From Clostridioides sp. ES-S-0010-02 (GTDB taxonomy: Bacteria > Bacillota > Clostridia > Peptostreptococcales > Peptostreptococcaceae), in contig CP067345.1 in assembly GCA_020641055.1 (NCBI GenBank), forward strand, positions 1,109,317 through 1,173,316: 64,000 nucleotides of DNA, written 5' to 3'. A program made the translations under genes and the position numbers. The notes under the pieces are model-generated. The model was not told the DNA's origin, searched no databases, and worked only from the letters and a program-made list of their open reading frames with translations. Shown one piece after another: positions 18,538-27,576 of this stretch (its first letter is position 1; each line of letters begins with the position of its first letter).

Positions 18538-19932
18538 ATGATAAAAGAAAATCAGAAAATCCTAAATAGAATACAGATTATATTAGATATGATAGCTATA
18601 ATATTTTCATACTTTTTAGCATATTGTACAAGGTTTTATATTCTAGATGGAATTAATTCTATTGGATTAAAAGGATACATATTGACAGCTTTATTTTCTG
18701 TGCCAATGTATTTTATATTATATCATGTAGTTAATTTATATAATGCAAAGAGAACTATTAATGTGTATAAAGAGTGTAGACATATTGTAAATGCTAATAT
18801 GTTTGGAGCATTAATCTTAATATTAATATTATTTATACTCAAATTGATTAATTACTCTAGATTAGTGTTATTGTTGTTCATATTTTATAATATAACATTA
18901 ACTAGTTTAATTAGAATAATAAAAAGATTTTTATTAAGAAAGTATAGATCAAAAGGTTTTAATCAGAAACATTGTTTGATAATTGGGACTACAAGTATGG
19001 CCAATGAACTTACAGATAAGATAAATAAAAATAAACAGTGGGGATATAATATTGTAGGGTATTTAAGTGAGGAAAAAGAAGCAGATAATATAGTTGAAAA
19101 AAATGATATATTAGGTAATCTAGATAATTTGGAATATATATTGAAAAATACATATTTAGACATGGTATTTATAACATTAGCTCCAAAGGATTTTATTAGA
19201 TTAGAATATATAATAAAACAATGTGAAAAGGCTGGAGTAAAAACTAATATGGTTCCTTACTATTACAATTATATACCATCAAAGCCATATATAGATGATT
19301 TAGATGGTATACCAATAATAGACACAAGACATGTGCCTTTAGATAACTATTTTAATAGTGCATGTAAAAGATTATTTGATATATTTTTTTCTGTATTTGC
19401 TATATTATTAACATCTCCAATAATGTTAGTAACAATAATATTAATAAAGTTAACATCTCCAGGACCAATAATTTATAAGCAGACAAGAGTAGGATTAAAT
19501 AGAAAGAACTTTGATATGTATAAATTTAGGTCTATGAGAGTTCAAGAAGAGAAAGTAGAAAAAACTCAATGGACAACTAAAAATGATCCTAGAAAAACAA
19601 AGTGGGGGTCTATAATTAGAAAAACAAGTATAGATGAGTTACCACAATTTTTTAATGTTTTAAAAGGTGATATGTCAATAGTAGGCCCAAGACCAGAAAG
19701 ACCTTTTTTTGTGGAAAAGTTTAAAGATGAAATCCCAAGATATATGATAAAACATCAAGTAAGACCTGGAATAACTGGATGGGCTCAAGTAAATGGATAT
19801 AGAGGGGATACTTCAATAGAGAAGAGAATAGAGCATGATTTATATTACATAGAAAATTGGACATTTTTGTTTGATATAAAAATAATATTTTTAACAATAT
19901 TTAAAGGAATTGTAAATCAAAATGCATATTAG
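18538..19932 (+). CDS. Initiating undecaprenyl-phosphate sugar-1-phosphate transferase (WbaP/WsaP-like)
   Basis: 464 residues: four N-terminal membrane helices, a nucleotide-fold middle domain (HCLIIGTTSMANEL near 145), a fifth hydrophobic helix near 285 and the catalytic PNPT domain. The latter has KQTRVGLNRKNFDMYKFRSMR, IDELPQFFNVLKGDMSIVGPRPERP and GITGWAQVNGYRGDT, the full signature of this family. Such enzymes start a glycan by placing a hexose-1-phosphate, often galactose, on undecaprenyl phosphate. WsaP of Geobacillus S-layer clusters has the same architecture. A separate short transferase for PSII lies at 29.8 kb, so two glycans are started independently. Confidence 0.9.
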   Translation: MIKENQKILNRIQIILDMIAIIFSYFLAYCTRFYILDGINSIGLKGYILTALFSVPMYFILYHVVNLYNAKRTINVYKECRHIVNANMFGALILILILFILKLINYSRLVLLLFIFYNITLTSLIRIIKRFLLRKYRSKGFNQKHCLIIGTTSMANELTDKINKNKQWGYNIVGYLSEEKEADNIVEKNDILGNLDNLEYILKNTYLDMVFITLAPKDFIRLEYIIKQCEKAGVKTNMVPYYYNYIPSKPYIDDLDGIPIIDTRHVPLDNYFNSACKRLFDIFFSVFAILLTSPIMLVTIILIKLTSPGPIIYKQTRVGLNRKNFDMYKFRSMRVQEEKVEKTQWTTKNDPRKTKWGSIIRKTSIDELPQFFNVLKGDMSIVGPRPERPFFVEKFKDEIPRYMIKHQVRPGITGWAQVNGYRGDTSIEKRIEHDLYYIENWTFLFDIKIIFLTIFKGIVNQNAY

Positions 19933-19979
19933 AGTAATAAGTAGTGTTTTTAAGAAATATAAATACAAGGAGAGATATA

Positions 19980-20417
19980 TTGGAATATATAAATTTAATA
20001 TTTTTTTCTATGATACCAGTCATAGAACTTAGAGGGGCTATACCTATGGGGCTGGCATTAGATTTAAATCCATTATTGGTATATTTATCATGTTTAATTG
20101 GTTCTACTATAATAGGCATACCAATATTACTAACATTTAGATATATATTAAATTATTTCAAAGTGAAGGGATATTTTAAGTATTTAATTGATTTGCTTGA
20201 AAATAAATTACGTAAGAGAGCAAAACAATTAAAGTCCATAAGTGTAATTGGAATAATTTTGTTTGTTGGAATTCCACTACCAACTACAGGAACTTGGAGT
20301 GCAGCTGGAATTGCATCATTACTTGAAATGAGATTGAAAGATGCAATTTTAGGCATATTTTTAGGTAATGTTTTATCTGGAGGTATTGTATTTGCAATAG
20401 CATATCATGTATTTTAA
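19980..20417 (+). CDS. Small multidrug-export-family membrane protein
   Basis: About 145 residues with four hydrophobic helices, matching the Sm_multidrug_ex family: SMIPVIELRGAIPMG near the N-terminus and GIPLPTTGTWSAAGIASLL in the middle. I chose the TTG at 19980 because AAGGAGAG at 19967-19974 stands five bases before it; the frame is open back to a GTG at 19944 that has no ribosome site. The true function of this family is unclear and the export name is historical. It sits at the 3' end of the glycosylation cluster, 47 bases after the initiating transferase. Confidence 0.78.
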   Translation: MEYINLIFFSMIPVIELRGAIPMGLALDLNPLLVYLSCLIGSTIIGIPILLTFRYILNYFKVKGYFKYLIDLLENKLRKRAKQLKSISVIGIILFVGIPLPTTGTWSAAGIASLLEMRLKDAILGIFLGNVLSGGIVFAIAYHVF

Positions 20418-20467
20418 GAAAAAATTATAATATTAACGGATTTTTTATTAAAAGGGAGGACATAAGA

Positions 20468-21175
20468 TTGGTAGAAGTAACTTTATTTTTTTCACCACAT
20501 CAAGATGATGAAACTTTAAGCATGGGAAATGCAATAATTGAACATGTTGAAAAAAGTGATACACATGTAATACTATGTACAGATGGTAGTAAATCAATAA
20601 TAAGAAAGGTATTAGATGATGGAGGAACATGTTCATATCATATAAAAGACATACATAAATATTCTCTGCCAGAAGAAGAATTCTCAAAAGACAGAGATGA
20701 AGAATTTAAAGGTAGTTGTAAGGAAATGGGAGTTAAAGAAAATAATATACATATAGAAGAAAATAGAGCTCATGATGGAGAGTTGAGTAAAGAAAAAGCA
20801 AAAGAAATAATATTGAAATATCTAGATAAATATCCAAATGCAAAAGTAAAAACAGTGACCCCATATAAAGCTAGTGGAATACATGAAGACCATAGAGCTT
20901 TAGGTGAAGCAGCATTAGAGTTATATAAAGAAGGAAAAATAAAGGATTTAAGATTTTATGTAGAACCATATGACTATAATGATTTCACAAAAGTTAATCC
21001 AAATGTAGAAGTATGGGAAGTTTTAAATAGTCAAGAAAATAAACTACTGAGTGCTATGAATGCTTATAAAAAATGGAATCCAGAGAATGGACAGTACGCA
21101 ATAGGATATCATTCTGTAAAATCACACTTTGACGAATTAAAGGAAAATAAGATTCAATATGTACATACACCTTAA
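20468..21175 (+). CDS. PIG-L (LmbE-like) deacetylase family protein
   Basis: 235 residues of the zinc-dependent PIG-L/LmbE fold. Near the N-terminus SPHQDDETLSMG gives the His-x2-Asp-Asp metal motif, and GIHEDHRALGEAA near residue 140 gives the His-x2-His partner. Family enzymes remove N-acetyl groups from GlcNAc-containing substrates. There is no signal peptide, so it acts in the cytoplasm. The TTG start has GGGAGGA seven bases upstream. A clear terminator follows at 21212. Its placement between the glycosylation genes and cwp84 suggests a sugar-modifying role, but the substrate is unknown. Confidence 0.85.
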   Translation: MVEVTLFFSPHQDDETLSMGNAIIEHVEKSDTHVILCTDGSKSIIRKVLDDGGTCSYHIKDIHKYSLPEEEFSKDRDEEFKGSCKEMGVKENNIHIEENRAHDGELSKEKAKEIILKYLDKYPNAKVKTVTPYKASGIHEDHRALGEAALELYKEGKIKDLRFYVEPYDYNDFTKVNPNVEVWEVLNSQENKLLSAMNAYKKWNPENGQYAIGYHSVKSHFDELKENKIQYVHTP

Positions 21176-21211
21176 TATCTAATATATTTATATTACTTAA
21201 ATATATAGCGA

Positions 21212-21240
21212 AGCCTGCTGAAATAGTAGGCTATTTTTTT
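21212..21240 (+). terminator. Rho-independent terminator after the PIG-L gene
   Basis: Eight-base stem AGCCTGCT / AGTAGGCT with one G-T pair and a five-base loop, followed by seven T. It closes the left-hand operon. Confidence 0.85.
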
Positions 21241-21640
21241 ATTTAAGATTCTTAAAAATTATCATCTTAATAAATAAATAATTTAAAATTATAACAATTA
21301 TATTTGTAATCACTTTAACTATAACATCATTTACAAAAAGTAAATCAATCATTATATATATTATTACCATTTCAATAACACCAGAAAGCAACTTAAAGTT
21401 AAGAAAAGATAAAAATTCTTTAAATAAGAAGATTATCTCAACCCTCATACTTTTGAATACAAAAAACTTATTTGTAACATAAGCAAATAAAACTGCAATT
21501 GTCTATAATAAAGCATTTGCAATCATAAAATTAAATAAAATAACTCAAGTAAAAAATAAATATGAAATTATATTGATAAGGGCAGTAAATGCTCCAAAAA
21601 ATAAATATAATATTGTCTCTCTATGCTTTTTTTAAATCAA
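21239..21640 (-). pseudogene. Decayed gtrA-like gene, antisense
   Basis: Reading the minus strand in one frame gives a GtrA-like protein with stops inside. The upstream part reads ETILYLFFGAFTALINIISY, then a TGA, then IANALL, a TAG, then IAVLFAYVTNKFFVFKS, and finally an open stretch of 69 codons ending NYLFIKMIIFKN. These match the intact GtrA at 16.1 kb ([27 protein letters not shown]) in order and spacing. An AGGAAGG site lies just upstream, next to a run of seven A where a further disruption seems to occur. It points opposite to every neighbour and looks like the remnant of another glycosylation module. Confidence 0.78.
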
Positions 21641-21811
21641 ATATAACCTTCCTAAACTAATTAAATATAACTATCTTTAAATAAAAATTAAAACATTCTA
21701 GTATAATATATCCATTAATAAATCAATAGATTTTAAAATACTATAAAGAATAAAGCTATAAGATTATATAATTAATATATACTTATAATCCATATTTTAT
21801 AAAAATAAAAT
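21641..21811. other. AT-rich gap, no feature seen
   Basis: No open frame with a ribosome site and no strong hairpin between the gtrA remnant and the cwp84 promoter. Confidence 0.6.
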
Positions 21812-21840
21812 ATGACCTAGATTTAGAAATCTGATATAAT
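21812..21840 (+). promoter_or_regulatory. Candidate promoter of cwp84
   Basis: Extended -10 TGATATAAT (TATAAT at 21835-21840) with a weak -35 near 21812; the ATG follows 30 bases later behind AGGGGGT. Confidence 0.55.
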
Positions 21841-21869
21841 AAAAATTAAATACATACAAGGGGGTAAAT

Positions 21870-24281
21870 ATGAGAAAGTACAAATTAAAAAAATTGTCAA
21901 AGCTACTGGCATTGTTGACAGTTTGCTTTTTAATAGTGTCAACAATACATGTCTCAGCAGAAAACAATAAAACTTTAGATGGAGTAGAAACTGCAGAGTA
22001 TTCTGAAAGCTATCTTCAATACTTAGAAGATGTTAAAAATGGAGACACAGCAAAATATAATGGAGTAATACCAGTTCCATATGAAATGGAAGGGACAATA
22101 CTTCAAAATAAGGGAAGAAGTACTCTTCCATCATCATACAAATCAAGTGTAGCATACAATCCAATGAACTTAGGCTTAACTACACCAGCGAAAAATCAAG
22201 GAGAGCTTAATACCTGTTGGGCATTTTCTAGTATGTCAACTTTAGAATCATATTTAAAGTTAAAAGGTTATGGAACTTATGACCTCTCAGAAGAACACTT
22301 TAGATGGTGGTCAACTGGTGGAACACATGGATGGGACTTAGATGATATGTCAGGTAGTTCAAATGTAACAGCTATAGGATATCTTACAGCATGGGCAGGT
22401 CCTAAATTAGAAAAGGACATACCATATAATCTTAAATCTGAAGAACAAGGTGCAACGAGACCTTCAAATATGGATACTGCACCTACACAGTTTAATGTGA
22501 CAGATGTTGTACGTCTTAATAAAGATAAAAATACCGTAAAAAATGCAATAATGCAATATGGTGCAGTAACATCAGGCTATGCTCACTATAAAAGCTATTT
22601 TAATAGCAATGAAACAGCATATAACTGCACAAATAGAAGTGCACCTTTAAATCACTCTGTATCAATAGTGGGATGGGATGATAATTATTCAAAAGATAAC
22701 TTTGCATCTGATGTTAAACCAGAATCAAATGGAGCATGGTTAGTAAAAAGTAGTTGGGGAGAATTCAACTCTATGAAAGGATTCTTCTGGATTTCTTATG
22801 AAGATAAAACTCTTTTAACAGATACAGATAACTATTCAATGAAATCAGTATCAAAACCAGATAGTGATAAAAAAATGTACCAACTTGAATATGCTGGTCT
22901 TAGCAAGATAATGTCAAATAAGATAACAGCAGCAAATGTATTTGATTTTAGTAGAGACTCTGAAAAACTTGACTCAGTTATGTTTGAAACAGACTCTGTA
23001 GGAGCAAAATATGAAGTATATTATGCACCAGTAGTAAATGGAGTTCCTCAAAATAACTCAATGACAAAACTTGCAAATGGAACAGTATCATACTCTGGAT
23101 ACATAAATGTGTCTACTAACTCTTATAACCTTCCAAAAGGTAAAGGTGCAATAGTAGTAGTTATAGACAACACAGCAAATCCTAATAGAGAAAAATCAAC
23201 TTTAGCATATGAAACTAACATAGATGGATACTATCTATACGAAGCTAAAGCAAACTTAGGTGAAAGTTACATACTTCAAAACAATAAATTTGAAGATATA
23301 AATACATATAGTGAATTTTCTCCTTGTAACTTTGTTATAAAAGCTATAACAAAAACATCTTCTGGACAAGCTACTTCAGGAGAATCTTTAACTGGAGCAG
23401 ATAGATATGAAACAGCAGTTAAAGTTAGTCAGAAAGGATGGACTTCTTCACAAAATGCAGTATTAGTAAATGGAAATGCAATAGTGGATGCTTTAACAGC
23501 TACACCATTTACAGCAGCAATTGATTCTCCAATCCTTTTAACAGGAAAAGATAATTTAGACTCAAAAACTAAATCAGAATTACAAAGATTAGGAACTAAA
23601 AAGGTTTATCTAATAGGTGGAGAAAATTCTCTAAGTAAGAATATACAAACTCAACTTAGCAATATGGGTATATCAATAGAGAGAATTAGTGGTAGTGATA
23701 GATACAAGACTAGTATATCTCTAGCTCAAAAACTAAATAGTATAAAATCTGTTTCACAAGTTGCAGTGGCAAATGGTGTCAATGGACTTGCAGATGCAAT
23801 TAGTGTTGGCGCAGCAGCTGCTGACAACAATATGCCAATAATACTTACTAATGAAAAGAGTGAGTTACAAGGTGCTGATGAGTTTTTAAATTCATCAAAA
23901 ATAACTAAGTCTTATATAATTGGTGGTACAGCTACTTTATCATCAAACTTAGAAAGTAAGCTTTCAAATCCAACAAGACTTGCAGGAAGCAATAGAAATG
24001 AAACTAATGCTAAGATAATAGATAAGTTCTATACTAATTCAGATTTAAAATATGCTTTTGTTGTTAAAGATGGTTCAAAAAGTCAAGGTGACTTAATAGA
24101 TGGACTAGCAGTAGGAGCATTAGGTGCTAAAACTGATTCACCAGTAGTTCTAGTTGGAAATAAATTAGATGAAAGTCAAAAAACTGTACTTAAATCTAAG
24201 AAAATAGAAACTCCAATTAGAATTGGTGGAAATGGAAATGAAAGTGCTTTTAATGAATTAAATAATCTTTTAGGAAAATAA
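21870..24281 (+). CDS. cwp84: Cwp84 surface cysteine protease
   Basis: 803 residues, the length of Cwp84, the papain-type protease that cleaves the SlpA precursor into the two S-layer subunits. A signal peptide covers about residues 1-30. The catalytic triad is in place: C116 in GELNTCWAF, H262 in LNHSVSIVGW, and N287 in ESNGAW. A lectin-like region follows (about 330-490), then three CWB2 domains from about residue 500, starting LTGADRYETAVK. The first has the SPILL motif linked to PSII binding. It has its own promoter and terminator. The protein is exported and held non-covalently in the wall. Confidence 0.97.
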   Translation: MRKYKLKKLSKLLALLTVCFLIVSTIHVSAENNKTLDGVETAEYSESYLQYLEDVKNGDTAKYNGVIPVPYEMEGTILQNKGRSTLPSSYKSSVAYNPMNLGLTTPAKNQGELNTCWAFSSMSTLESYLKLKGYGTYDLSEEHFRWWSTGGTHGWDLDDMSGSSNVTAIGYLTAWAGPKLEKDIPYNLKSEEQGATRPSNMDTAPTQFNVTDVVRLNKDKNTVKNAIMQYGAVTSGYAHYKSYFNSNETAYNCTNRSAPLNHSVSIVGWDDNYSKDNFASDVKPESNGAWLVKSSWGEFNSMKGFFWISYEDKTLLTDTDNYSMKSVSKPDSDKKMYQLEYAGLSKIMSNKITAANVFDFSRDSEKLDSVMFETDSVGAKYEVYYAPVVNGVPQNNSMTKLANGTVSYSGYINVSTNSYNLPKGKGAIVVVIDNTANPNREKSTLAYETNIDGYYLYEAKANLGESYILQNNKFEDINTYSEFSPCNFVIKAITKTSSGQATSGESLTGADRYETAVKVSQKGWTSSQNAVLVNGNAIVDALTATPFTAAIDSPILLTGKDNLDSKTKSELQRLGTKKVYLIGGENSLSKNIQTQLSNMGISIERISGSDRYKTSISLAQKLNSIKSVSQVAVANGVNGLADAISVGAAAADNNMPIILTNEKSELQGADEFLNSSKITKSYIIGGTATLSSNLESKLSNPTRLAGSNRNETNAKIIDKFYTNSDLKYAFVVKDGSKSQGDLIDGLAVGALGAKTDSPVVLVGNKLDESQKTVLKSKKIETPIRIGGNGNESAFNELNNLLGK

Positions 24282-24345
24282 TAATGTTAAATGTTTTATA
24301 GTTTAAAAAATATTTAATATTGCTTTAAAAATATATAAAGGAGAT

Positions 24346-24382
24346 AAGCCCTAACTGTTAATATGGTTGGGGCTTATTTCTT
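24346..24382 (+). terminator. Terminator after cwp84
   Basis: Ten-base stem AAGCCCTAAC / GTTGGGGCTT with one G-T pair and a loop of about ten bases, followed by a T-rich tail. Confidence 0.75.
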
Positions 24383-24419
24383 GAGAAATTTTTATAGATA
24401 AAAATGTAATAATTTTAAA

Positions 24420-24449
24420 CTGTAAAATAGTGTAAAGATATTCTATAAT
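24420..24449 (+). promoter_or_regulatory. Candidate promoter of cwp5
   Basis: TATAAT at 24444-24449, with TGTAAA copies at 24421 and 24431 occupying the -35 region. The repeat spacing is four bases, one short of the WalR consensus. Confidence 0.5.
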
Positions 24450-24490
24450 ATAATATAGTAAGATTTTAAACGAAATAAGGGGGTAATAAA

Positions 24491-26068
24491 ATGAAAGCAC
24501 CAAAAACTATTTTAACAATATTGACAATAGCGCTTACTTTAAGTGGGATTTCTATAACTTCATCATATGCACTTACAGAAGAAAAATTAATAGGTGAAGG
24601 GAGATATGAAACTGCTGTGAAGATAAGCCAAAAAGCATATAGTTCTAGTAATAATGCTGTATTAGTCAATGATAGCTCTTTGGCTGATGCTCTTTCAGCT
24701 ACACCATTTGCAAAATCTAAAGGAGCTCCAATACTTTTAACAGAAAGCAATAAACTGGATGATAGAACCAAAACAGAGCTAAAGCGTTTGGGAGCTAAGG
24801 ATATTTATTTAATTGGTGGGACTGCCGTGTTAAACAAGGATATAGAGAATCAATTAAAAAGTGATGGATTAAATGTAGAAAGAATTAGTGGTAATGATAG
24901 ATATGAAACTTCATTACTTTTAGCAAATAAACTAAAAGATATTAAAGATGTTAAGGAGATAGCTGTTGTAAATGGCGAAAAAGGGCTAAGTGATGCTGTA
25001 AGTGTTGGGGCACCTTCTGCTCAAAATAATATGCCTGTAGTTTTATCTAGTCCAAAGAATGGAGTAGAAGCGTTTGAGAAATTTATAAAAGATGAGAAAG
25101 TTATAAAGGCATATGTAATAGGAGGTACAAATTCTGTTTCAAGAACTATAGAAAAAAGCCTCCCTAATGCAGAAAGATTGAGTGGAAAGGATAGAAATGA
25201 AACTAATGCCAAGGTTATAGAAAAGTTTTACTCTGATGTAGATTTAAACAATCTATATGTAACTAAAGATGGAAGTAAAAATGAAAATCAACTTATTGAT
25301 TCATTGGCAGTTGGAGTATTGGCAGCAAAGAATGAATCACCTGTTGTTTTGGTCGGTGATAAACTAAATACAAAGCAAAGGGATATACTTAGTACTAAAA
25401 AATTAAGTACTATAACACAAGTTGGTGGAAATGGAAATGAAGAAGCTTTTAATGAAATTAAGACTTTACAAGATAAAACTATCTTTGAAGCTAAAACCGT
25501 TGAGGAATTAACTAATATGATAAATATTGCAAGTCCTAATGACATTATTAACTTTAATCCAAAAGAGGATACTGTAAATGAAGCTTTTAGAATGGTAACA
25601 AATAAGCCAATAACTGTGAATATAAAAGGTGATTGTTCAAAGACTATCACTATTGATATGCCTAATGGTGAGGTAAATAACTATGCTACTTTAGTAAATG
25701 TTATAGTGAGAAATATTGGAGAAGGTGGATTTAACAATCATGATACAATAACTATATTGTCAGTTCGTGACAAAAATGGTAGAGTTATAGAAAATACTAG
25801 AAATTCAGATATAGAAACAATGATGATATTGGCATCTGCTAATGATACAAAATTGATTAATGATGGTTATATAGGAAAGCTTATAGATAACTCATCTAAT
25901 AGTGACATCACTAATCATGGTACTATAGACAAAAAAGTAAATCAGGTTGAAGATTTAGAAGCTAAGGTTGATTCAATTGAAAAAGCTATAGATTCTATAA
26001 GCCAGAAAATTAATAAGATACAAGATATATTAGATAAACTTGGATTTCTAAAGAAATTTCTTAACTAA
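24491..26068 (+). CDS. cwp5: Cell wall protein, Cwp5-like
   Basis: 525 residues with a signal peptide ending near residue 28. Unlike Cwp84, the three CWB2 domains are N-terminal (about 33-335), beginning LIGEGRYETAVKISQK; APILL in the first and PVVL in the other two are the PSII-binding positions. The remaining 180 residues are unique: a mixed segment (about 345-480) with repeated Asn/Thr/Ile turns that may form a short beta-helix, and a final coiled coil of heptads (VEDLEAKVDSIEKAI and onward). The function of this part is unknown. The assignment to Cwp5 rests on position after cwp84 and domain order. Confidence 0.85.
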   Translation: MKAPKTILTILTIALTLSGISITSSYALTEEKLIGEGRYETAVKISQKAYSSSNNAVLVNDSSLADALSATPFAKSKGAPILLTESNKLDDRTKTELKRLGAKDIYLIGGTAVLNKDIENQLKSDGLNVERISGNDRYETSLLLANKLKDIKDVKEIAVVNGEKGLSDAVSVGAPSAQNNMPVVLSSPKNGVEAFEKFIKDEKVIKAYVIGGTNSVSRTIEKSLPNAERLSGKDRNETNAKVIEKFYSDVDLNNLYVTKDGSKNENQLIDSLAVGVLAAKNESPVVLVGDKLNTKQRDILSTKKLSTITQVGGNGNEEAFNEIKTLQDKTIFEAKTVEELTNMINIASPNDIINFNPKEDTVNEAFRMVTNKPITVNIKGDCSKTITIDMPNGEVNNYATLVNVIVRNIGEGGFNNHDTITILSVRDKNGRVIENTRNSDIETMMILASANDTKLINDGYIGKLIDNSSNSDITNHGTIDKKVNQVEDLEAKVDSIEKAIDSISQKINKIQDILDKLGFLKKFLN

Positions 26069-26176
26069 AAAGATGTATATTTAAGAAAGCTATATTTTAT
26101 ACTTATATTTGAAAATATATAGTTAGATTGATTCATAGCTAAAGATAAATATACAATTAAATCTTGGGGAGGTAAT

Positions 26177-27328
26177 ATGGAGAGTGGATTTGAAAGTAAA
26201 TTAGATACAAAAATTATGAAAAATAGAGTTAAATCAATTGATATAATAAGAGGGCTATCAATAGCCCTCATGATAGTTTGCAATAATCCTGGGACTTGGA
26301 TGAGAATGTATCCACAACTTAGACATGCTATATGGCATGGTGTAACACTTGCAGATTTTGCATTTCCTTTCTTTGTTATATCCTTAGGTGTTACAATTCC
26401 AATATCAATAAACAGTAAACTAAAGAATAATAAATCTACAATACGAATAATACTAAGTATATTTAAGAGAAGTATTTTACTAATGTTGTTTGGATTTTTC
26501 TTAAATTACCTAGGAAATCATGACTTAAGTACTGTAAGAATACTTGGGGTGCTTCAACGTATGGGATTAGTATACCTTGTAACTAGTCTAGTGTATTTAC
26601 TACTAAAAAAACTGAATGTAGGAAGCACTGCAACTATAATTACTTTCTTATGTATATCTGCATTTATCATAGTGGGATATTATATAGTGGCAAAACCATA
26701 TGGATTTGAGCTAGAAGGTTCTCTTGCACAATTGGTGGATTTCCATTTTTTCAAAGGACATTTGTACAAGCCAGAGTTTGAACCAGATGGATTTTTAACA
26801 AGTATAGTAGCAATTTCTTCAGGTATGTTAGGCTGTACTATGGGGTGTGTACTTCTAAAAGAAAATATAGGACAGTATAAAAAATTCTTTAAAATATTAA
26901 TTATGAGTATCATTTTACTTATATGTGCTTTTGCTTTTAATCAATATTTTCCATTTAATAAGAGATTATGGTCAAGTTCATTCGTACTTTTAATGGCTGG
27001 AAGTTATGGTATTTTATTGGCAATATTTTACTTTATATGTGACATCAAAAATAAAAGCAAAATATTTACTCCAATAATAGCACTTGGAAGTAGCCCTATT
27101 TTTACATATATGTGTCTTGAAATATTGAGCCATGTGTTTTGGAATTTACCAAAACTTACTGATAAAGTAGATTATCCTACTACTTTGGTGGAATGGACTA
27201 CATATGAATTTATAACACCTTGGGCAGGTACAACATGGGATTCTCTTGTATTTTCTCTCTTGTATGTATTGTTTTGGGTTATAATAATGTCGTTTATGTA
27301 TAAAAAGAAAATATTTATTAAAATTTAA
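26177..27328 (+). CDS. Membrane acyltransferase-like protein (DUF5009/HGSNAT-like)
   Basis: 383 residues with about ten hydrophobic helices. The N-terminal SIDIIRGLSIALMIVCNNPG followed by WHGVTLADFAFPFFVISLGV is the signature of the DUF5009/heparan-alpha-glucosaminide acetyltransferase-like group, in which a membrane protein passes an acetyl group to a glucosamine outside the cell. GGGGAGG precedes the ATG. Lying between two cell-wall-protein genes, it may acetylate wall polymer or PSII sugars, but this is only positional. Note the PIG-L deacetylase 6 kb upstream as a possible opposite activity. Confidence 0.78.
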   Translation: MESGFESKLDTKIMKNRVKSIDIIRGLSIALMIVCNNPGTWMRMYPQLRHAIWHGVTLADFAFPFFVISLGVTIPISINSKLKNNKSTIRIILSIFKRSILLMLFGFFLNYLGNHDLSTVRILGVLQRMGLVYLVTSLVYLLLKKLNVGSTATIITFLCISAFIIVGYYIVAKPYGFELEGSLAQLVDFHFFKGHLYKPEFEPDGFLTSIVAISSGMLGCTMGCVLLKENIGQYKKFFKILIMSIILLICAFAFNQYFPFNKRLWSSSFVLLMAGSYGILLAIFYFICDIKNKSKIFTPIIALGSSPIFTYMCLEILSHVFWNLPKLTDKVDYPTTLVEWTTYEFITPWAGTTWDSLVFSLLYVLFWVIIMSFMYKKKIFIKI

Positions 27329-27438
27329 TGTAGTGTTTTGTTTAAAAAAATATTTATTCAATTTGTTTAAATATGCAGAAATTCTCAGTAATAATCCAGT
27401 TTTTCCCTAGCGAAAATTAAAAAAACATGCCATAAAAG

Positions 27439-27455
27439 ATTACAAAAAGATTACA
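27439..27455 (+). promoter_or_regulatory. WalR-like direct repeat before cwp6
   Basis: ATTACA at 27439-27444 and 27450-27455 separated by AAAAG, which fits the reverse complement of the WalR/YycF consensus TGTWAH-N5-TGTWAH. The second copy overlaps the -35 box. CAAAAA, the CamA target, lies inside at 27443-27448. Confidence 0.6.
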
Positions 27456-27469
27456 ATTTGTAATCTTTT
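27445..27469. promoter_or_regulatory. Perfect 12-1-12 dyad over the cwp6 promoter
   Basis: The 12-base arm AAAAGATTACAA (27445-27456) is repeated inverted as TTGTAATCTTTT (27458-27469) around one T. It covers the -35 box and half of the spacer, so it is placed as a repressor site. It lacks the T-run and GC stem of a terminator. Confidence 0.6.
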
Positions 27470-27479
27470 GTGCTATAAT
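27451..27479 (+). promoter_or_regulatory. Promoter of cwp6
   Basis: -35 TTACAA (27451-27456), 17-base spacer, -10 TATAAT (27474-27479); the leader to the ATG is about 90 bases and ends in AGGGGGG. Confidence 0.7.
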
Positions 27480-27576
27480 GAAAAAAGATTTACATAATAT
27501 TGAATTTATGTAATATAAAACAAGTTCAAGAAGAATTAAATAAGATTTAAAGATCTAAAAATCTAGGGGGGATACG

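Noticed and set aside
1-20417. Prophage or transposon carrying the glycosylation genes
   Set aside because: No integrase, transposase, structural phage gene or terminal repeat is visible; the genes form one biosynthetic run.
27445-27469. Terminator of the membrane acyltransferase-like gene
   Set aside because: The palindrome is AT-rich, has a one-base loop and is followed by GTGC, not a T-run; it overlaps a good promoter.
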